Assembly (NCBI GenBank): GCA_013331575.1
Contig: DUGD01000020.1
Location: 13,133 to 37,330 of the forward strand
Source of the DNA: Candidatus Woesearchaeota archaeon
GTDB lineage: Archaea > Nanobdellota > Nanobdellia > Woesearchaeales > UBA525
DNA: 24,198 nucleotides
Reading direction: 5' to 3'
A program made the translations under genes and the position numbers. Of this stretch, positions 1 through 7,522 are shown piece after piece; within the stretch, counting starts at the first letter, position 1; each line of letters begins with the position of its first letter. Under the pieces are notes generated by a model that saw nothing but the letters and a program-made list of their open reading frames with translations, was not told the DNA's origin and made no database searches.

Positions 1-1
1 C

Positions 2-289
2 ACTGGAAGGACGGAAAAGTCGACCCAGTACGCCCGCCAATGGCTCGAGGACCACAACGTGCTGATACCGATCATCGGGACATCGGACCGGCCGAAGACA
101 GAGGCGTGCGAAGGGCTCGACATGTTCTTCGACGACAACATGTCATTCCTTCTCCCCTTGCGCGGCACAGTAAAGGAGCTCTTCCTCTTCACCAGACCGT
201 ACAATCTCCTAGAGGACACGCAAGGGATGCGACGAGTCTCTTCATGGAACGATATCTACGCAGAGGTGCGATATGGAAAACGGAAATGA
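2..289 (+). CDS. HAD-like phosphatase, C-terminal part (5'-nucleotidase-like)
   Basis: The gene enters from the left edge, so its start is unknown; the visible part is about 95 residues, read from base 2. It begins with TGRTEKSTQYARQWLE, which fits HAD motif II (a Thr followed by GR). After a Lys (SDRPKTEA), likely motif III, comes DMFFDDNM, the paired Asp of motif IV. The spacing matches compact HAD phosphatases of the 5'(3')-deoxyribonucleotidase type. Motif I lies outside the window, so the substrate cannot be judged. The reading frame overlaps the start of the next gene by 17 nt, implying cotranscription with the inositol-phosphatase-like gene. That makes this probably a two-gene phosphatase operon. 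The superfamily call is fairly safe; the nucleotidase subtype is a guess. Confidence 0.6.
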   Translation, partial: TGRTEKSTQYARQWLEDHNVLIPIIGTSDRPKTEACEGLDMFFDDNMSFLLPLRGTVKELFLFTRPYNLLEDTQGMRRVSSWNDIYAEVRYGKRK

Positions 290-1043
290 TAGCATATCAC
301 AGGCAGTCATACGTGCCGCGGCAGAGGCGGGGGCGTTGATACGCGGTAGCGCATTCGAGTACGCGCTCGAGATGAAGAAGAAAGACGATCCGGTGACGAC
401 GCTCGACCGGTCGGCGGAGCGCCGCATACGAAAGGTGCTCGAAGAGCTTGCGCCGGGAAACTACATCGGCGAGGAGTACGGCCATGAGAATCGCGGTGCG
501 AGCACCACATACCACATCGACCCCATCGACGGCACGAAATCGTTCGTACTACGCGATTTCGAGAGCGCTGTGAGCATCGGTGTGGAGCGCGACGGAAAGC
601 TTATCGGCGGCGTCGTGCACGACTTCATGCGCGACATCGCGTACGCTGGGTTCGAAGGAGATTGCTATCTCTTACACGATGGAAAACGCCACGAGATAAT
701 GGGATCGCACCCGTTCAGCAAAGTGCGCCTCTCCATCGACAACGAGACGGGGCTCGCATCCAGGCTCGACAGCAGTTACTCGGTGCACGAACGCAAGGGA
801 TCGATCGCTCTCGCGATGGCGCAGCTCGCTGCGGGGAACTACGATGGTATGGTCTGCGCGAGCACCGGCAAAGGCAACAGCTGGGACGTCGCGGCCGGGT
901 ACTATCTGCTGCACGCGCGGGGCTTCGACGTCCGCGATATCGACGGGAAACCGTTCGATTACCACAACGGCACGAACGGCATCGTCGCGATACGCCCCGA
1001 CCTCGAAAAACGAGTGCTGCACGACCTCGGGATGCGGGAGTGA
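273..1043 (+). CDS. Inositol monophosphatase-family phosphatase
   Basis: This 256-residue protein has the family's metal-binding signature. GEEYG at residues 66-70 supplies the Glu, DPIDGT at 83-88 is the central Asp-Pro-Ile-Asp-Gly-Thr motif, and NSWDVAAGYYLL near 202-213 is the second signature with Trp-Asp. The length is normal for archaeal IMPase/FBPase enzymes, which are Mg-dependent and Li-sensitive in characterised members. They hydrolyse inositol-1-phosphate, fructose-1,6-bisphosphate or, in CysQ-like members, 3'-phosphoadenosine phosphates. The sequence alone does not separate these activities. The start ATG lies inside the end of the upstream HAD gene (17-nt overlap), so translation is probably coupled. 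The protein should be cytosolic: no signal peptide or membrane segment is visible. Confidence 0.85.
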   Translation: MENGNDSISQAVIRAAAEAGALIRGSAFEYALEMKKKDDPVTTLDRSAERRIRKVLEELAPGNYIGEEYGHENRGASTTYHIDPIDGTKSFVLRDFESAVSIGVERDGKLIGGVVHDFMRDIAYAGFEGDCYLLHDGKRHEIMGSHPFSKVRLSIDNETGLASRLDSSYSVHERKGSIALAMAQLAAGNYDGMVCASTGKGNSWDVAAGYYLLHARGFDVRDIDGKPFDYHNGTNGIVAIRPDLEKRVLHDLGMRE

Positions 1044-1126
1044 ACAGAAAATGTCGTGCGACTCAAGACCATACGATTGCATGTCGTGTCGTAGACGATG
1101 AGGATGCAACATGTCATGCAGCAAAG

Positions 1127-1136
1127 CATAATAAAT
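1127..1136 (+). promoter_or_regulatory. TATA box for the gene at 1157
   Basis: An A/T run (CATAATAAAT) ends 21 nt before the ATG at 1157. This is the spacing expected for a leaderless archaeal transcript, and it decides the start codon. Confidence 0.5.
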
Positions 1137-1156
1137 CGGACGATATTCCCTCCAGC

Positions 1157-1468
1157 ATGCAAGACGACTCGTCCAAACGCGTAGTGATGATTGAGATATA
1201 TCTCGGCCCTGAATACCGCACACCAGACGGGAAACGCGAAGCGTACCGCAAGATAGATAGAGCGCATAAGGAATGCCTCATGACTACTGGCGGCACCGAT
1301 GAGAAGGGAAGCGCGATGTACGGCTACGGCTGCGATCTCATCTACGGCGTTTTCTTCCAAAGCGATAATCGGACCGCTGAATTCGCAGAGAAGCTCAATG
1401 GTCTTGAAGGCATCTGCGCTCGCGTACGGCCTGCTGATCCGCTCACAGGACGACCGCTTCCGACGTAA
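1157..1468 (+). CDS. Orphan protein, 103 aa
   Basis: I do not recognise this protein. The frame stays open far upstream, but ATG 1157 (MQDDSSKRVVMIEIYLG) is preferred because a TATA box lies 21-29 nt upstream. A second candidate start is Met at 1187 (MIEIYLGPEYR). The sequence is a mixed alpha/beta composition with a glycine-rich centre (TTGGTDEKGSAMYGYG) and no membrane segment or recognisable catalytic motif. It ends in a proline-rich tail (PLTGRPLPT). It stands alone between the phosphatase operon and another orphan with its own TATA box, so it is probably monocistronic. Confidence 0.55.
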   Translation: MQDDSSKRVVMIEIYLGPEYRTPDGKREAYRKIDRAHKECLMTTGGTDEKGSAMYGYGCDLIYGVFFQSDNRTAEFAEKLNGLEGICARVRPADPLTGRPLPT

Positions 1469-1503
1469 CCACATCACTTTTGCGGATAATTCTTAGGCAA
1501 AAT

Positions 1504-1510
1504 CTATAAA
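1504..1510 (+). promoter_or_regulatory. TATA box for the gene at 1532
   Basis: CTATAAA ends 22 nt before ATG 1532 and favours that start over the upstream TTG at 1520. Confidence 0.55.
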
Positions 1511-1531
1511 GAAGGATTCTTGCGCTATAGG

Positions 1532-1945
1532 ATGGGACTGCTAGACTCTTTCAGATCCGCGCCGATAATAGATCGGAAATTGCTTCCCCCCGCCGGACAA
1601 TCGTGTTCGCTCAGAATCCTGATAGACACCAAGAGAAAAAAAGTCCACGTCCTCTCTGAAAAAGACTCACATTGGGATCGGGCGATGGAAATACTCCGCT
1701 GCCGTGAAGACGACCTGCCAAAGCGCGCACAACATCTGATCGGCGGCGTCTTTATTATCGAGAACAAAAACGGGGTGCATCATACGAAGATCCTGCTCGG
1801 GCACGACAGCCTGGACCAGATACCTGTATTTCACACGACATCCACTATGAATAAAGCATTGGATCTCGCCAGAACATACCTTGACAAGAAACTGCATATC
1901 ATCATAGAGAGCGAGAACATCAACAAACACGTCATACGGGACTGA
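1532..1945 (+). CDS. Orphan protein, 137 aa
   Basis: I do not recognise this protein. The start MGLLDSFRSAP is chosen from the TATA box 22-28 nt upstream. The N-terminal half has strand-like stretches (SLRILIDTKRKKVHVLSEKD) and the middle has an alternating strand (GVFIIENKNGVHHTKILLG). The C-terminal third looks helical and then strand-like (MNKALDLARTYLDKKLHIIIES). No cysteines pair up into a metal site and no membrane segment is seen. It is a small soluble, probably alpha/beta protein transcribed alone, and it converges on RNase J. Confidence 0.65.
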   Translation: MGLLDSFRSAPIIDRKLLPPAGQSCSLRILIDTKRKKVHVLSEKDSHWDRAMEILRCREDDLPKRAQHLIGGVFIIENKNGVHHTKILLGHDSLDQIPVFHTTSTMNKALDLARTYLDKKLHIIIESENINKHVIRD

Positions 1946-1985
1946 ACTGATGTGATGGGGGTCATCATAGTCCTTCAGCCACTTC

Positions 1986-2087
1986 AAGAACAGTTCGCTT
2001 CTTATGCTGCGGCAAGAGAGCGCATGCGGTCGCTTCGCTCCGCAGTTTGTCCTCTTCGAGGCCAAACCAAGGTTCGGCTCTGTTCTT
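1986..2087. ncRNA. Folded intergenic segment, possible three-way junction
   Basis: The 293-nt gap between two convergent genes holds no convincing gene but folds well. The outer stem pairs AAGAACAG (1986-1993) with CTGTTCTT (2080-2087). Inside are CTGCGG (2007-2012) with CCGCAG (2040-2045), and a second hairpin pairing TTTG/CAAA and CCTC/GAGG around a TTC loop (2046-2066). On the minus strand CCTTGG appears just after the outer stem region. This recalls the elements at 14581, 21961 and 23770, though the stem there is imperfect. It could instead be the structured 3' end of either flanking transcript. Confidence 0.35.
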
Positions 2088-2222
2088 CCGATTGAGTTTT
2101 CGCATCCACAAACTCTAAGACCCTGCCAAGGCAGCATTCGTTTGTTATCTACTATGTTTACAACTATTCCAAATGCCAACGCGATGTAGAAAACTAAAAT
2201 AAAGAAAGAAGTAATATGAAAG

Positions 2223-2228
2223 AAAAAA
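2223..2228 (-). terminator. T-run terminator of RNase J
   Basis: Just past the RNase J stop, the minus strand reads six T residues followed by more pyrimidine-rich sequence (to about 2195). This is the usual form of archaeal intrinsic termination, which needs no hairpin. Confidence 0.5.
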
Positions 2229-2238
2229 GTAAATCGTT

Positions 2239-3567
2239 TTAAGCCAGCTTCAGTCGCTTCCCGTTGTAGAGGATGTGCACTTTGTCCTGCTTGTAGCTGA
2301 GCTCGTTGATCGCGAGGTCCTTGAACGCTTCGAGCTGTCGCATACCACCGTGCGTCGGGATGATATGCTGCGGTTTGAGCATCTGCAGGATATCGCGGTG
2401 GTCTTCGCGCGCGCCGTGGCCCGAGACGTGCAGGTCCGATAGGATACGCACGCGTTTCGAGCGCAGGAACTTGTCGAGTTTCTCGCGGTTCTGCTCGTTT
2501 TGGCCGGCGGGGATTATCTTGCTCGAGTACACGACGATGTCGTCGGGTCGCAAGCGGAGCTTGCCTTCCGTCACGATGCGCGAGAGTACCGCTTTCGGCT
2601 CTCCTTGGTGGCCTGTGGCGACGAGCAGGTAGTCCTGCGGACGGGTGAGCGTCGCGAGGAACTTGTCTATCTTCTCGCGGTATGCGACCATCTTGACCTG
2701 CGACTTGAAGCTGTGGATCTTCGCGTTCTCGGAGGCCTGCGCGTACTTGTCGATGCTGCGGCCGAGGAAGACGACCTTGCGTCCGAGGCGCTCGCCGAGC
2801 TTCACGATGGATTTCAGGCGTGCGATGTGGCTCGAGAACGTCGTGATGATGATGGTCTTCCCCTTCGTGTCCATGGACAGGAGCGCGTCGAAGAGCATCT
2901 GCTCTGCAATCTTCTCCGAGAGCGCCTTCTCCGTCTTGTGCGCGTAGAGCGAATCGATAATGAGGCACTTTATCCCTTTGAGCTCCTGCAGACGTTTGAT
3001 GTTCGTCTTGGGGCCCAGTGTAGGGCTGTTGTCGAGCTTGAAGTCGTTGATGTACGCGACAGAGCCGTCCTTCGTGTGCACGATGACGCCCACGGTGTCC
3101 GGGACGCTGTGCGTGATGTGGACGAACTCTATCTCTATCTTGCGCGTCAGGCGGAATCGCCCGTTGATCGGGTGCTTGATGATCCTGCCCTTGAGCGGGA
3201 GACCGTCGCGGTTGCTGATGGACTCGATGACTTCCGCAGTGAACGGAGTGGCATGGATGTCGCAATCGAACCGGTTCGCGAGGAACGGCAGTGCTCCGAC
3301 GTGGTCGAGGTGACCGTGCGTGATGCAGATACCGACCACATTCTTGCGTAGGTCGCCGAGGATGTTGACATCCGGCGCTGCGCCGATCTGGATGAGCTTC
3401 TTGCCCGACACTGCGGCGCGGCCGCTCTCGAGGCCTTCGGTGTAGTCGATGTACTGCTCAAGGCTGAGGCCCATGTCGCAGATGACTATCTCTTCGTCGT
3501 GCTTGATGGCCACGCAGTTGCGGCCTATCTCGGAAAACCCTCCGAGCGGGATTATTTCTAATGACAT
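2239..3567 (-). CDS. Archaeal RNase J (metallo-beta-lactamase/beta-CASP ribonuclease)
   Basis: This 442-residue protein is a beta-CASP nuclease of the RNase J type, a 5'-to-3' exoribonuclease in archaea. The Zn-binding motif HGHLDH sits at residues 84-89, just after VVGICIT. Further conserved histidine motifs follow: HITHSVPDT, INDFKLD (in the lactamase half), SGHGARED and PTHGG (near the end). TGHQGEP is the beta-CASP-region motif. The length suits the short archaeal form without the bacterial C-terminal domain. The start MSLEIIPLGGFSEIGRN is chosen because GGAG lies about 8 nt upstream; an extension to 3597 would add ten unlikely residues. The protein probably acts in RNA turnover or 5'-end trimming. 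The upstream 180 nt may be a structured leader. Confidence 0.92.
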   Translation of the reverse strand: MSLEIIPLGGFSEIGRNCVAIKHDEEIVICDMGLSLEQYIDYTEGLESGRAAVSGKKLIQIGAAPDVNILGDLRKNVVGICITHGHLDHVGALPFLANRFDCDIHATPFTAEVIESISNRDGLPLKGRIIKHPINGRFRLTRKIEIEFVHITHSVPDTVGVIVHTKDGSVAYINDFKLDNSPTLGPKTNIKRLQELKGIKCLIIDSLYAHKTEKALSEKIAEQMLFDALLSMDTKGKTIIITTFSSHIARLKSIVKLGERLGRKVVFLGRSIDKYAQASENAKIHSFKSQVKMVAYREKIDKFLATLTRPQDYLLVATGHQGEPKAVLSRIVTEGKLRLRPDDIVVYSSKIIPAGQNEQNREKLDKFLRSKRVRILSDLHVSGHGAREDHRDILQMLKPQHIIPTHGGMRQLEAFKDLAINELSYKQDKVHILYNGKRLKLA

Positions 3568-3674
3568 ATTGTTTCTCCGAAAAACAATCTTCTGCAATCC
3601 CTGGCGTTGCCATGCGGATTGGGGAACGGATGAAAGAACGCTTGAAACGGTAGTTTTGGTCGTCGCTTCCGGTT

Positions 3675-3717
3675 GAGCCTAGAAATATTATTTCCGGCTC
3701 CGGGCTTCAATGAAGCC
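3675..3717 (-). promoter_or_regulatory. Hairpins in the putative RNase J leader
   Basis: Two adjacent stems are visible. GAGCC (3675-3679) pairs with GGCTC (3696-3700), with an inner GAAAT/ATTTC stem (3682-3686/3690-3694). GGCTTC (3703-3708) pairs with GAAGCC (3712-3717) around an AAT loop. If RNase J is transcribed from the TATA box at 3771-3780, both lie in its 5' leader, between that promoter and the start codon. Confidence 0.4.
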
Positions 3718-3770
3718 TCGGTTCCCGAACGTGTTGTTCTTCTTTCGATGACAGATGAGAACGCAACGCC

Positions 3771-3780
3771 ATTTATAAAG
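3771..3780 (-). promoter_or_regulatory. TATA-like box, possible RNase J promoter
   Basis: ATTTATAAAG is nearly symmetric, so it could serve either strand. No leaderless ORF of useful size lies 25 nt away on either side. On the minus strand it would give RNase J a leader of about 180 nt. Otherwise the 3598-3896 gap holds no gene that I can support. Confidence 0.35.
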
Positions 3781-3865
3781 GTTGTGGTGAATGTCGTCGA
3801 GAAGAGAGACGCCGGCGACCTCGACGATAAATAGAACTCCTGTCGAGTAGTTACACCCAGTAATG

Positions 3866-3874
3866 TATTTAAAT
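3866..3874 (+). promoter_or_regulatory. TATA box of the paralogue-array operon
   Basis: TATTTAAAT ends 23 nt before ATG 3897. It is the only clear promoter before 14527, since gaps between the following genes are at most about 40 nt. Confidence 0.6.
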
Positions 3875-3896
3875 GCTGGTCGATTCACCGTCGGCA

Positions 3897-5042
3897 ATGG
3901 CAACCGATACCACTCTTGAATCCATCGCACGGAGCATGCGGGCAGCGATCAGCATCCCCGCGATAGACCTCGCAACGACAGAGAACTCCCACGACGAAGC
4001 GTGGACCACACCGCTTCTTGACCGCATCGTGGCAGACGCCCTCGCGAAACACCCCTTGGCACCATACACCTCACCGGACGAGATGCCGGAAGGGAATATG
4101 CGTAACGCGCTCACCAAGCTCACAAGCACACCGACCGCGATAGACGTCCCCGCGGAGTACGTCCCACCGCCCGTCCCTGCGATGCCCACACGCAACAGAT
4201 TCCAACGCGTGAAGGACCGTATCATCCTCAAAGTCTTACCGAATAACAAAAGCGCGAAACTACGCGAGAGGATCGATGATGCGCTCGCACGCAAGCGCAT
4301 CCAGAACGAACACGCATGGCTCGAGCAAGGCTACAAGACATTCGACAAGCATGTCGACGTCATACGCGCAGCATACAGCACGACCGCATCCTACGTGAAG
4401 AACGTCCGCGAAGGCATAACGCTCGCGCGCGAATGCGTGGGTGCGAACATAGCACGCATACAAGAGCTCACGCTCGAGAACGAGAGCATCGGGAAAAGCT
4501 ACGACGATCCCGAATACTGCGCTCGGCAGACGACACGGCTCGGCGAGGAGACCGCCCGCGCGGCGATCACGAAACTCAAAGAGCGCGTGGAGCGTAACAA
4601 CGCGGAGATAGCGCTGCTGGCCCGTCAGAACCAGCACGCCGCGCCATGCATCGCGATATACAACTCCGGCGTCGAGAGCGGCATCGCTATCCTCGCCGTG
4701 ACCGAGCAGACGCTCGAACGCGCCACAGCGCAGAAGCTCAAGCTCCGTGCCATACTGCACAACTACGCCGGCCTCACGCGTGGCGAGATAGCGAGCGCCA
4801 ACGCCACGGCCGCGCTCACAGACATGCAGCGTGTCACGGACGGGGTAGTACGACAGATGAACGAAATGGATGCTAAATTCTACGAAACGCACGCAGGATA
4901 CATCGCACGCACGACACAGAACGACTTCGAGGTCGCGCCCAACATGCGCGCAGCGAACGCGTATGCAACCATGACGATAGAAACCACCACCGTTGAGAAC
5001 AAACAACGCCCGAAGCCGCAAGCGGAAGCTAATCGAGGATGA
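3897..5042 (+). CDS. Long helical/coiled-coil protein heading the array operon
   Basis: This 381-residue, alanine-rich protein is almost entirely helical. An acidic, proline-containing N-terminal third is followed by a Pro-rich linker (PAEYVPPPVPAMPTRN). Long amphipathic helices then run from roughly residue 105 to 350, for example LKERVERNNAEIALLARQN. There is no signal peptide or membrane segment. The helical pattern, with a run of NxAEI...NQHAAPCIAIYNSGVESGIA, is loosely reminiscent of TelA/KlaA-type toxic-anion-resistance proteins, but I would not assign that name. Start 3897 is chosen from the TATA spacing; an in-frame ATG at 3873 lies inside the TATA box itself. The stop overlaps the possible ATG of the next gene. 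Being first in the operon, it may be a shared partner of the 12 following paralogues (inference). Confidence 0.7.
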   Translation: MATDTTLESIARSMRAAISIPAIDLATTENSHDEAWTTPLLDRIVADALAKHPLAPYTSPDEMPEGNMRNALTKLTSTPTAIDVPAEYVPPPVPAMPTRNRFQRVKDRIILKVLPNNKSAKLRERIDDALARKRIQNEHAWLEQGYKTFDKHVDVIRAAYSTTASYVKNVREGITLARECVGANIARIQELTLENESIGKSYDDPEYCARQTTRLGEETARAAITKLKERVERNNAEIALLARQNQHAAPCIAIYNSGVESGIAILAVTEQTLERATAQKLKLRAILHNYAGLTRGEIASANATAALTDMQRVTDGVVRQMNEMDAKFYETHAGYIARTTQNDFEVAPNMRAANAYATMTIETTTVENKQRPKPQAEANRG

Positions 5043-5047
5043 AACAC

Positions 5048-5542
5048 ATGGCAGACGAACCACTCGACAAAAAAATAGACGACATGACCGCGCGCTATGC
5101 GAGTGCACAAGCTAAATACAAGAGTGCGCAAGACACGTTACGCCAGAAGCATGAAGCATTCAACGCTGTAGCAAGCGAACTCGAAGCAATCGGCGTCCCA
5201 ACAAAAACGCATAAAATGGAAAAGAGTCTCGAAGAGCACGTTGACAAAAACGTTACGAAACAACTCCCCATCGATAAGGTCTACAATGTATCTATCGATA
5301 CCTTTTTTCAACATTATGCCATCGCAACTGACTATCGTAAAGGATGCGTATTCTTCAATATTTTCTCAAGTGTATCGTTCGGCCAGAGGGGAGAACCAGA
5401 CTGGCGAACCCCCAAATACATTAACGTGCGGAAAGAAGTTGATATTGTTCTCGAAGCTCGTTATCACGTCGTGGGCGAGGTTCATTGGGTAACAGGCGTC
5501 GGTCTCGTGAAAGGTAAAGACAACAATCCAAAAGGAGAATGA
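5048..5542 (+). CDS. Array paralogue 1: helical N-terminus plus short C-terminal domain
   Basis: This 164-residue protein has no function that I recognise. The N-terminus (LDKKIDDMTARYASAQ) begins a charged helical segment of about 50 residues ending in LEAIGVP, the same layout as in the genes that follow. The C-terminal domain (from QLPIDKVYNVSI) ends in the strand pair VDIVLEARYHVV and HWVTGVGLV, shared with the genes at 5548 and 6131. The start is placed at 5048 because GAGG lies about 9 nt upstream; an earlier ATG at 5039 would overlap the previous stop. The next gene repeats the same ATGA-then-ACACATGGCA arrangement. The region is more AT-rich than the flanking housekeeping genes. Confidence 0.75.
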   Translation: MADEPLDKKIDDMTARYASAQAKYKSAQDTLRQKHEAFNAVASELEAIGVPTKTHKMEKSLEEHVDKNVTKQLPIDKVYNVSIDTFFQHYAIATDYRKGCVFFNIFSSVSFGQRGEPDWRTPKYINVRKEVDIVLEARYHVVGEVHWVTGVGLVKGKDNNPKGE

Positions 5543-5547
5543 TACAC

Positions 5548-6090
5548 ATGGCACCTGAGAGCTATAGAACAGAGAATGGCCAAGCATCGCAATCACTCGA
5601 TAAAAGAATCGACAGTCTAACCGAGAGCTATGCGCGCGCGAAAACTGCGTACGATGAGTCGCTCGGCATCCTACGGACAAAACGTGAGGAGCTAGAGGCT
5701 GCAGCAAAAGATCTCAATGCGATAGGAATCAACCCCGAACTACCTGATGAAGACCCTGCGCTTGAGGAACGCGTGCAAGAGAATAATGCAGTAACACAAC
5801 TAAAGAAACGTTTACCAATAGAGAAAGTGTACCCCGTCTCGTTAGGAGACTTCAGGATCGGAATGAAAGCCTCAAACAATCCGTACACAATGGCCGGCAT
5901 CTACACCACCCTACACAGCGTCGATATAGATGGAGAGAACAGTCATTACATCAACGTAGATGCGGGAATCACATTGGTCGTAGAAGCAAAATATCACCTT
6001 ATAACAATCCCCCAAAGAGGTACTTCGGTTCAAGTTACTGGTGTGGGCATCTCTCCAAAAACAACTCCTGAAGAGGGCGTAAAAAAATAA
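5548..6090 (+). CDS. Array paralogue 2: helical N-terminus plus short C-terminal domain
   Basis: This is a 180-residue paralogue of the preceding gene. The N-terminal helix (SLDKRIDSLTESYARAK) runs through coiled-coil-like sequence to LNAIGINPEL. The C-terminal domain starts at RLPIEKVYPVSL and contains YINVDAGITLVVEAKYHLI and VQVTGVGI, which match the upstream paralogue closely. The tail is short and basic. ATG 5548 is preferred over 5539 because a GGAG precedes it at normal spacing. No catalytic motif, cysteine cluster, signal or membrane segment is visible, so a binding or structural role is more likely than an enzymatic one. Confidence 0.75.
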   Translation: MAPESYRTENGQASQSLDKRIDSLTESYARAKTAYDESLGILRTKREELEAAAKDLNAIGINPELPDEDPALEERVQENNAVTQLKKRLPIEKVYPVSLGDFRIGMKASNNPYTMAGIYTTLHSVDIDGENSHYINVDAGITLVVEAKYHLITIPQRGTSVQVTGVGISPKTTPEEGVKK

Positions 6091-6130
6091 CCCAATAACC
6101 CTGAACATATCACACCGACGAGGAATAACC

Positions 6131-6610
6131 ATGGACCCTACACCCGATCAAGTGCTCGACGCACTCACAGAGAGATATCAACAGCAACAGCAAGCGTACG
6201 AACATGCGAAAGCCGAATGTGCCGCGCGCATCGCTGAACTCAAATCAACGCTCGAACAAGACGTCGAGCGACTGCACAACGAACTGAAAGGCACCATGGA
6301 GAAGCTCGAAATATTCGGTGTGAAGATACCGTCCAAGGAGAAAACAAAGCAAGAAACTGTGAAAATGAAAAAATTACCGCTTTCAGAGGTCTATACTTGC
6401 AACATCCCGAGCAATTATACACGATGCAGCGCAGTCGCGCACATAATTGGCGCATTACCGTATTACGGAAATGTACACAGCACGACGATAGAAGTGCCTG
6501 AAGACGCAACAGCAGTCTTCAACGCACAGTACCAGCTCCTCGGGGATAGAGTTCTCGTCACGGGAACAAGTGCGAAGTATGTGCCGCCAAAGTTCACGCC
6601 AATATATTGA
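6131..6610 (+). CDS. Array paralogue 3: MDPTPDQ-type N-terminus plus short C-terminal domain
   Basis: This is a 159-residue protein. Residues 1-66 (MDPTPDQVLDALTERYQ to LEIFGVK) form a long, Gln- and Glu-rich helical hairpin nearly identical in its first 17 residues to the next gene. From residue 82 (LPLSEVYTCNI) it switches to the short domain of the two upstream paralogues, ending ATAVFNAQYQLL and RVLVTGTSAKY. Its neighbour downstream has the same front joined to the long domain, so one of the two is a domain-swap product. It has a GAGGAATA leader like that of the next gene. A gap of 40 nt separates it from the previous stop, the largest inside the array. Confidence 0.75.
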   Translation: MDPTPDQVLDALTERYQQQQQAYEHAKAECAARIAELKSTLEQDVERLHNELKGTMEKLEIFGVKIPSKEKTKQETVKMKKLPLSEVYTCNIPSNYTRCSAVAHIIGALPYYGNVHSTTIEVPEDATAVFNAQYQLLGDRVLVTGTSAKYVPPKFTPIY

Positions 6611-6619
6611 GGAATACCT

Positions 6620-7513
6620 ATGGATCCCACACCTGACCAAGTGCTCGACGCACTCACAGAGAGATACCAACGACAAAGCGATGCGTACAGCGCAGCAGTA
6701 GCGCTACGCGACAAACGCATCAAGCAATTGTGCGGAACACTCGAGAGCGATGTGACAAGACTGCACGATGAACTCCGCGGCACCATAGAAAAGCTCGAGA
6801 TGTTCGGCGTGAAGATGGAACTGCTCACCAAAGATACTATAGCGACTCCGGGCGCAGTCGTAGTCGTTGAGAAGTTCCACGATGTCTATCGCGTGCACGG
6901 CGTGAAGTACCGCGGGAAACAGCACACTGTCGATATCACACGACGATTGCTCGATTTCGGCGCGAAGATGACGCCCGACAAATGGATGCAACGCTACCCT
7001 AGTGGATTCTACGGCATTGTAGGCGTGCCTGACACGGAAATATATGTGCAGCTTGCGGTGACACTCGACAACCATGAAGACCATCCTGACGACCGGCAAC
7101 GCGAACTCATCGCTGAAGTGGTCGGAACACTCAAGAGCGATTTCGAGAAGTACAACATGGTTACTAGTACTACGGCAAGTAACATCGAAGTGATACATCA
7201 ATGGAACACGCCGCATACACTAACACGCAAGAACGGACGGTCTAACAACATAATAAGCGGAACAGGCATAGAGACAACTATGGATCCTTCACAGTATATG
7301 TCCGACACTGCATTACTTGGCGGAGATATATCCCCTGCAGCATTCAACAGAGCAATGGTCGGCATTACAAGAAAGGATACTAAAGTCACATACACTAAAG
7401 CTAATAACAACGTATTCTGCAATATGAGCGATTCAAAATTCCATATTAGCACATATTTTATCGAGCAAACACCCGGACCGGTCCGTGGCGTCGCTATCCG
7501 CGATAATCTCTGA
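6620..7513 (+). CDS. Array paralogue 4: MDPTPDQ-type N-terminus fused to long C-terminal domain
   Basis: This is a 297-residue protein. Residues 1-66 copy the N-terminus of the preceding gene, including a stretch of about 29 identical bases near codons 7-16. From about residue 85 it carries the long domain of the genes that follow: VYRVHGVKYRGK (89-100), the VDITR strand, a KWMQRYP helix and GVPDTEIY (135-142). Then come NMVTSTTA, VIHQWNTP and the closing PVRGVAI. The region from about 205 to 270 is longer and richer in Asn and Thr than in its relatives. It is evidence that the two halves move as modules. Function is unknown. Confidence 0.8.
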   Translation: MDPTPDQVLDALTERYQRQSDAYSAAVALRDKRIKQLCGTLESDVTRLHDELRGTIEKLEMFGVKMELLTKDTIATPGAVVVVEKFHDVYRVHGVKYRGKQHTVDITRRLLDFGAKMTPDKWMQRYPSGFYGIVGVPDTEIYVQLAVTLDNHEDHPDDRQRELIAEVVGTLKSDFEKYNMVTSTTASNIEVIHQWNTPHTLTRKNGRSNNIISGTGIETTMDPSQYMSDTALLGGDISPAAFNRAMVGITRKDTKVTYTKANNNVFCNMSDSKFHISTYFIEQTPGPVRGVAIRDNL

Positions 7514-7522
7514 GGTGGTTCG

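Noticed and set aside
1667..3265. Long minus-strand ORF of 532 codons overlapping RNase J
   Set aside because: It is the RNase J region read in another frame. The product is Arg/His/Pro-rich and low in complexity, and RNase J has all its catalytic motifs in its own frame.
2500..3351. 283-codon plus-strand ORF opposite RNase J
   Set aside because: Antisense shadow dominated by Arg, Leu, Val and Asp; no start signals.
3661..3735. tRNA-like segment with a GGTTCCCGAAC stretch
   Set aside because: No acceptor stem or anticodon arm can be formed; only isolated hairpins remain.
4260..5108. 282-codon minus-strand ORF opposite the coiled-coil gene
   Set aside because: Cys/Arg/Val-rich antisense shadow of a GC-rich gene; no promoter or ribosome binding site.
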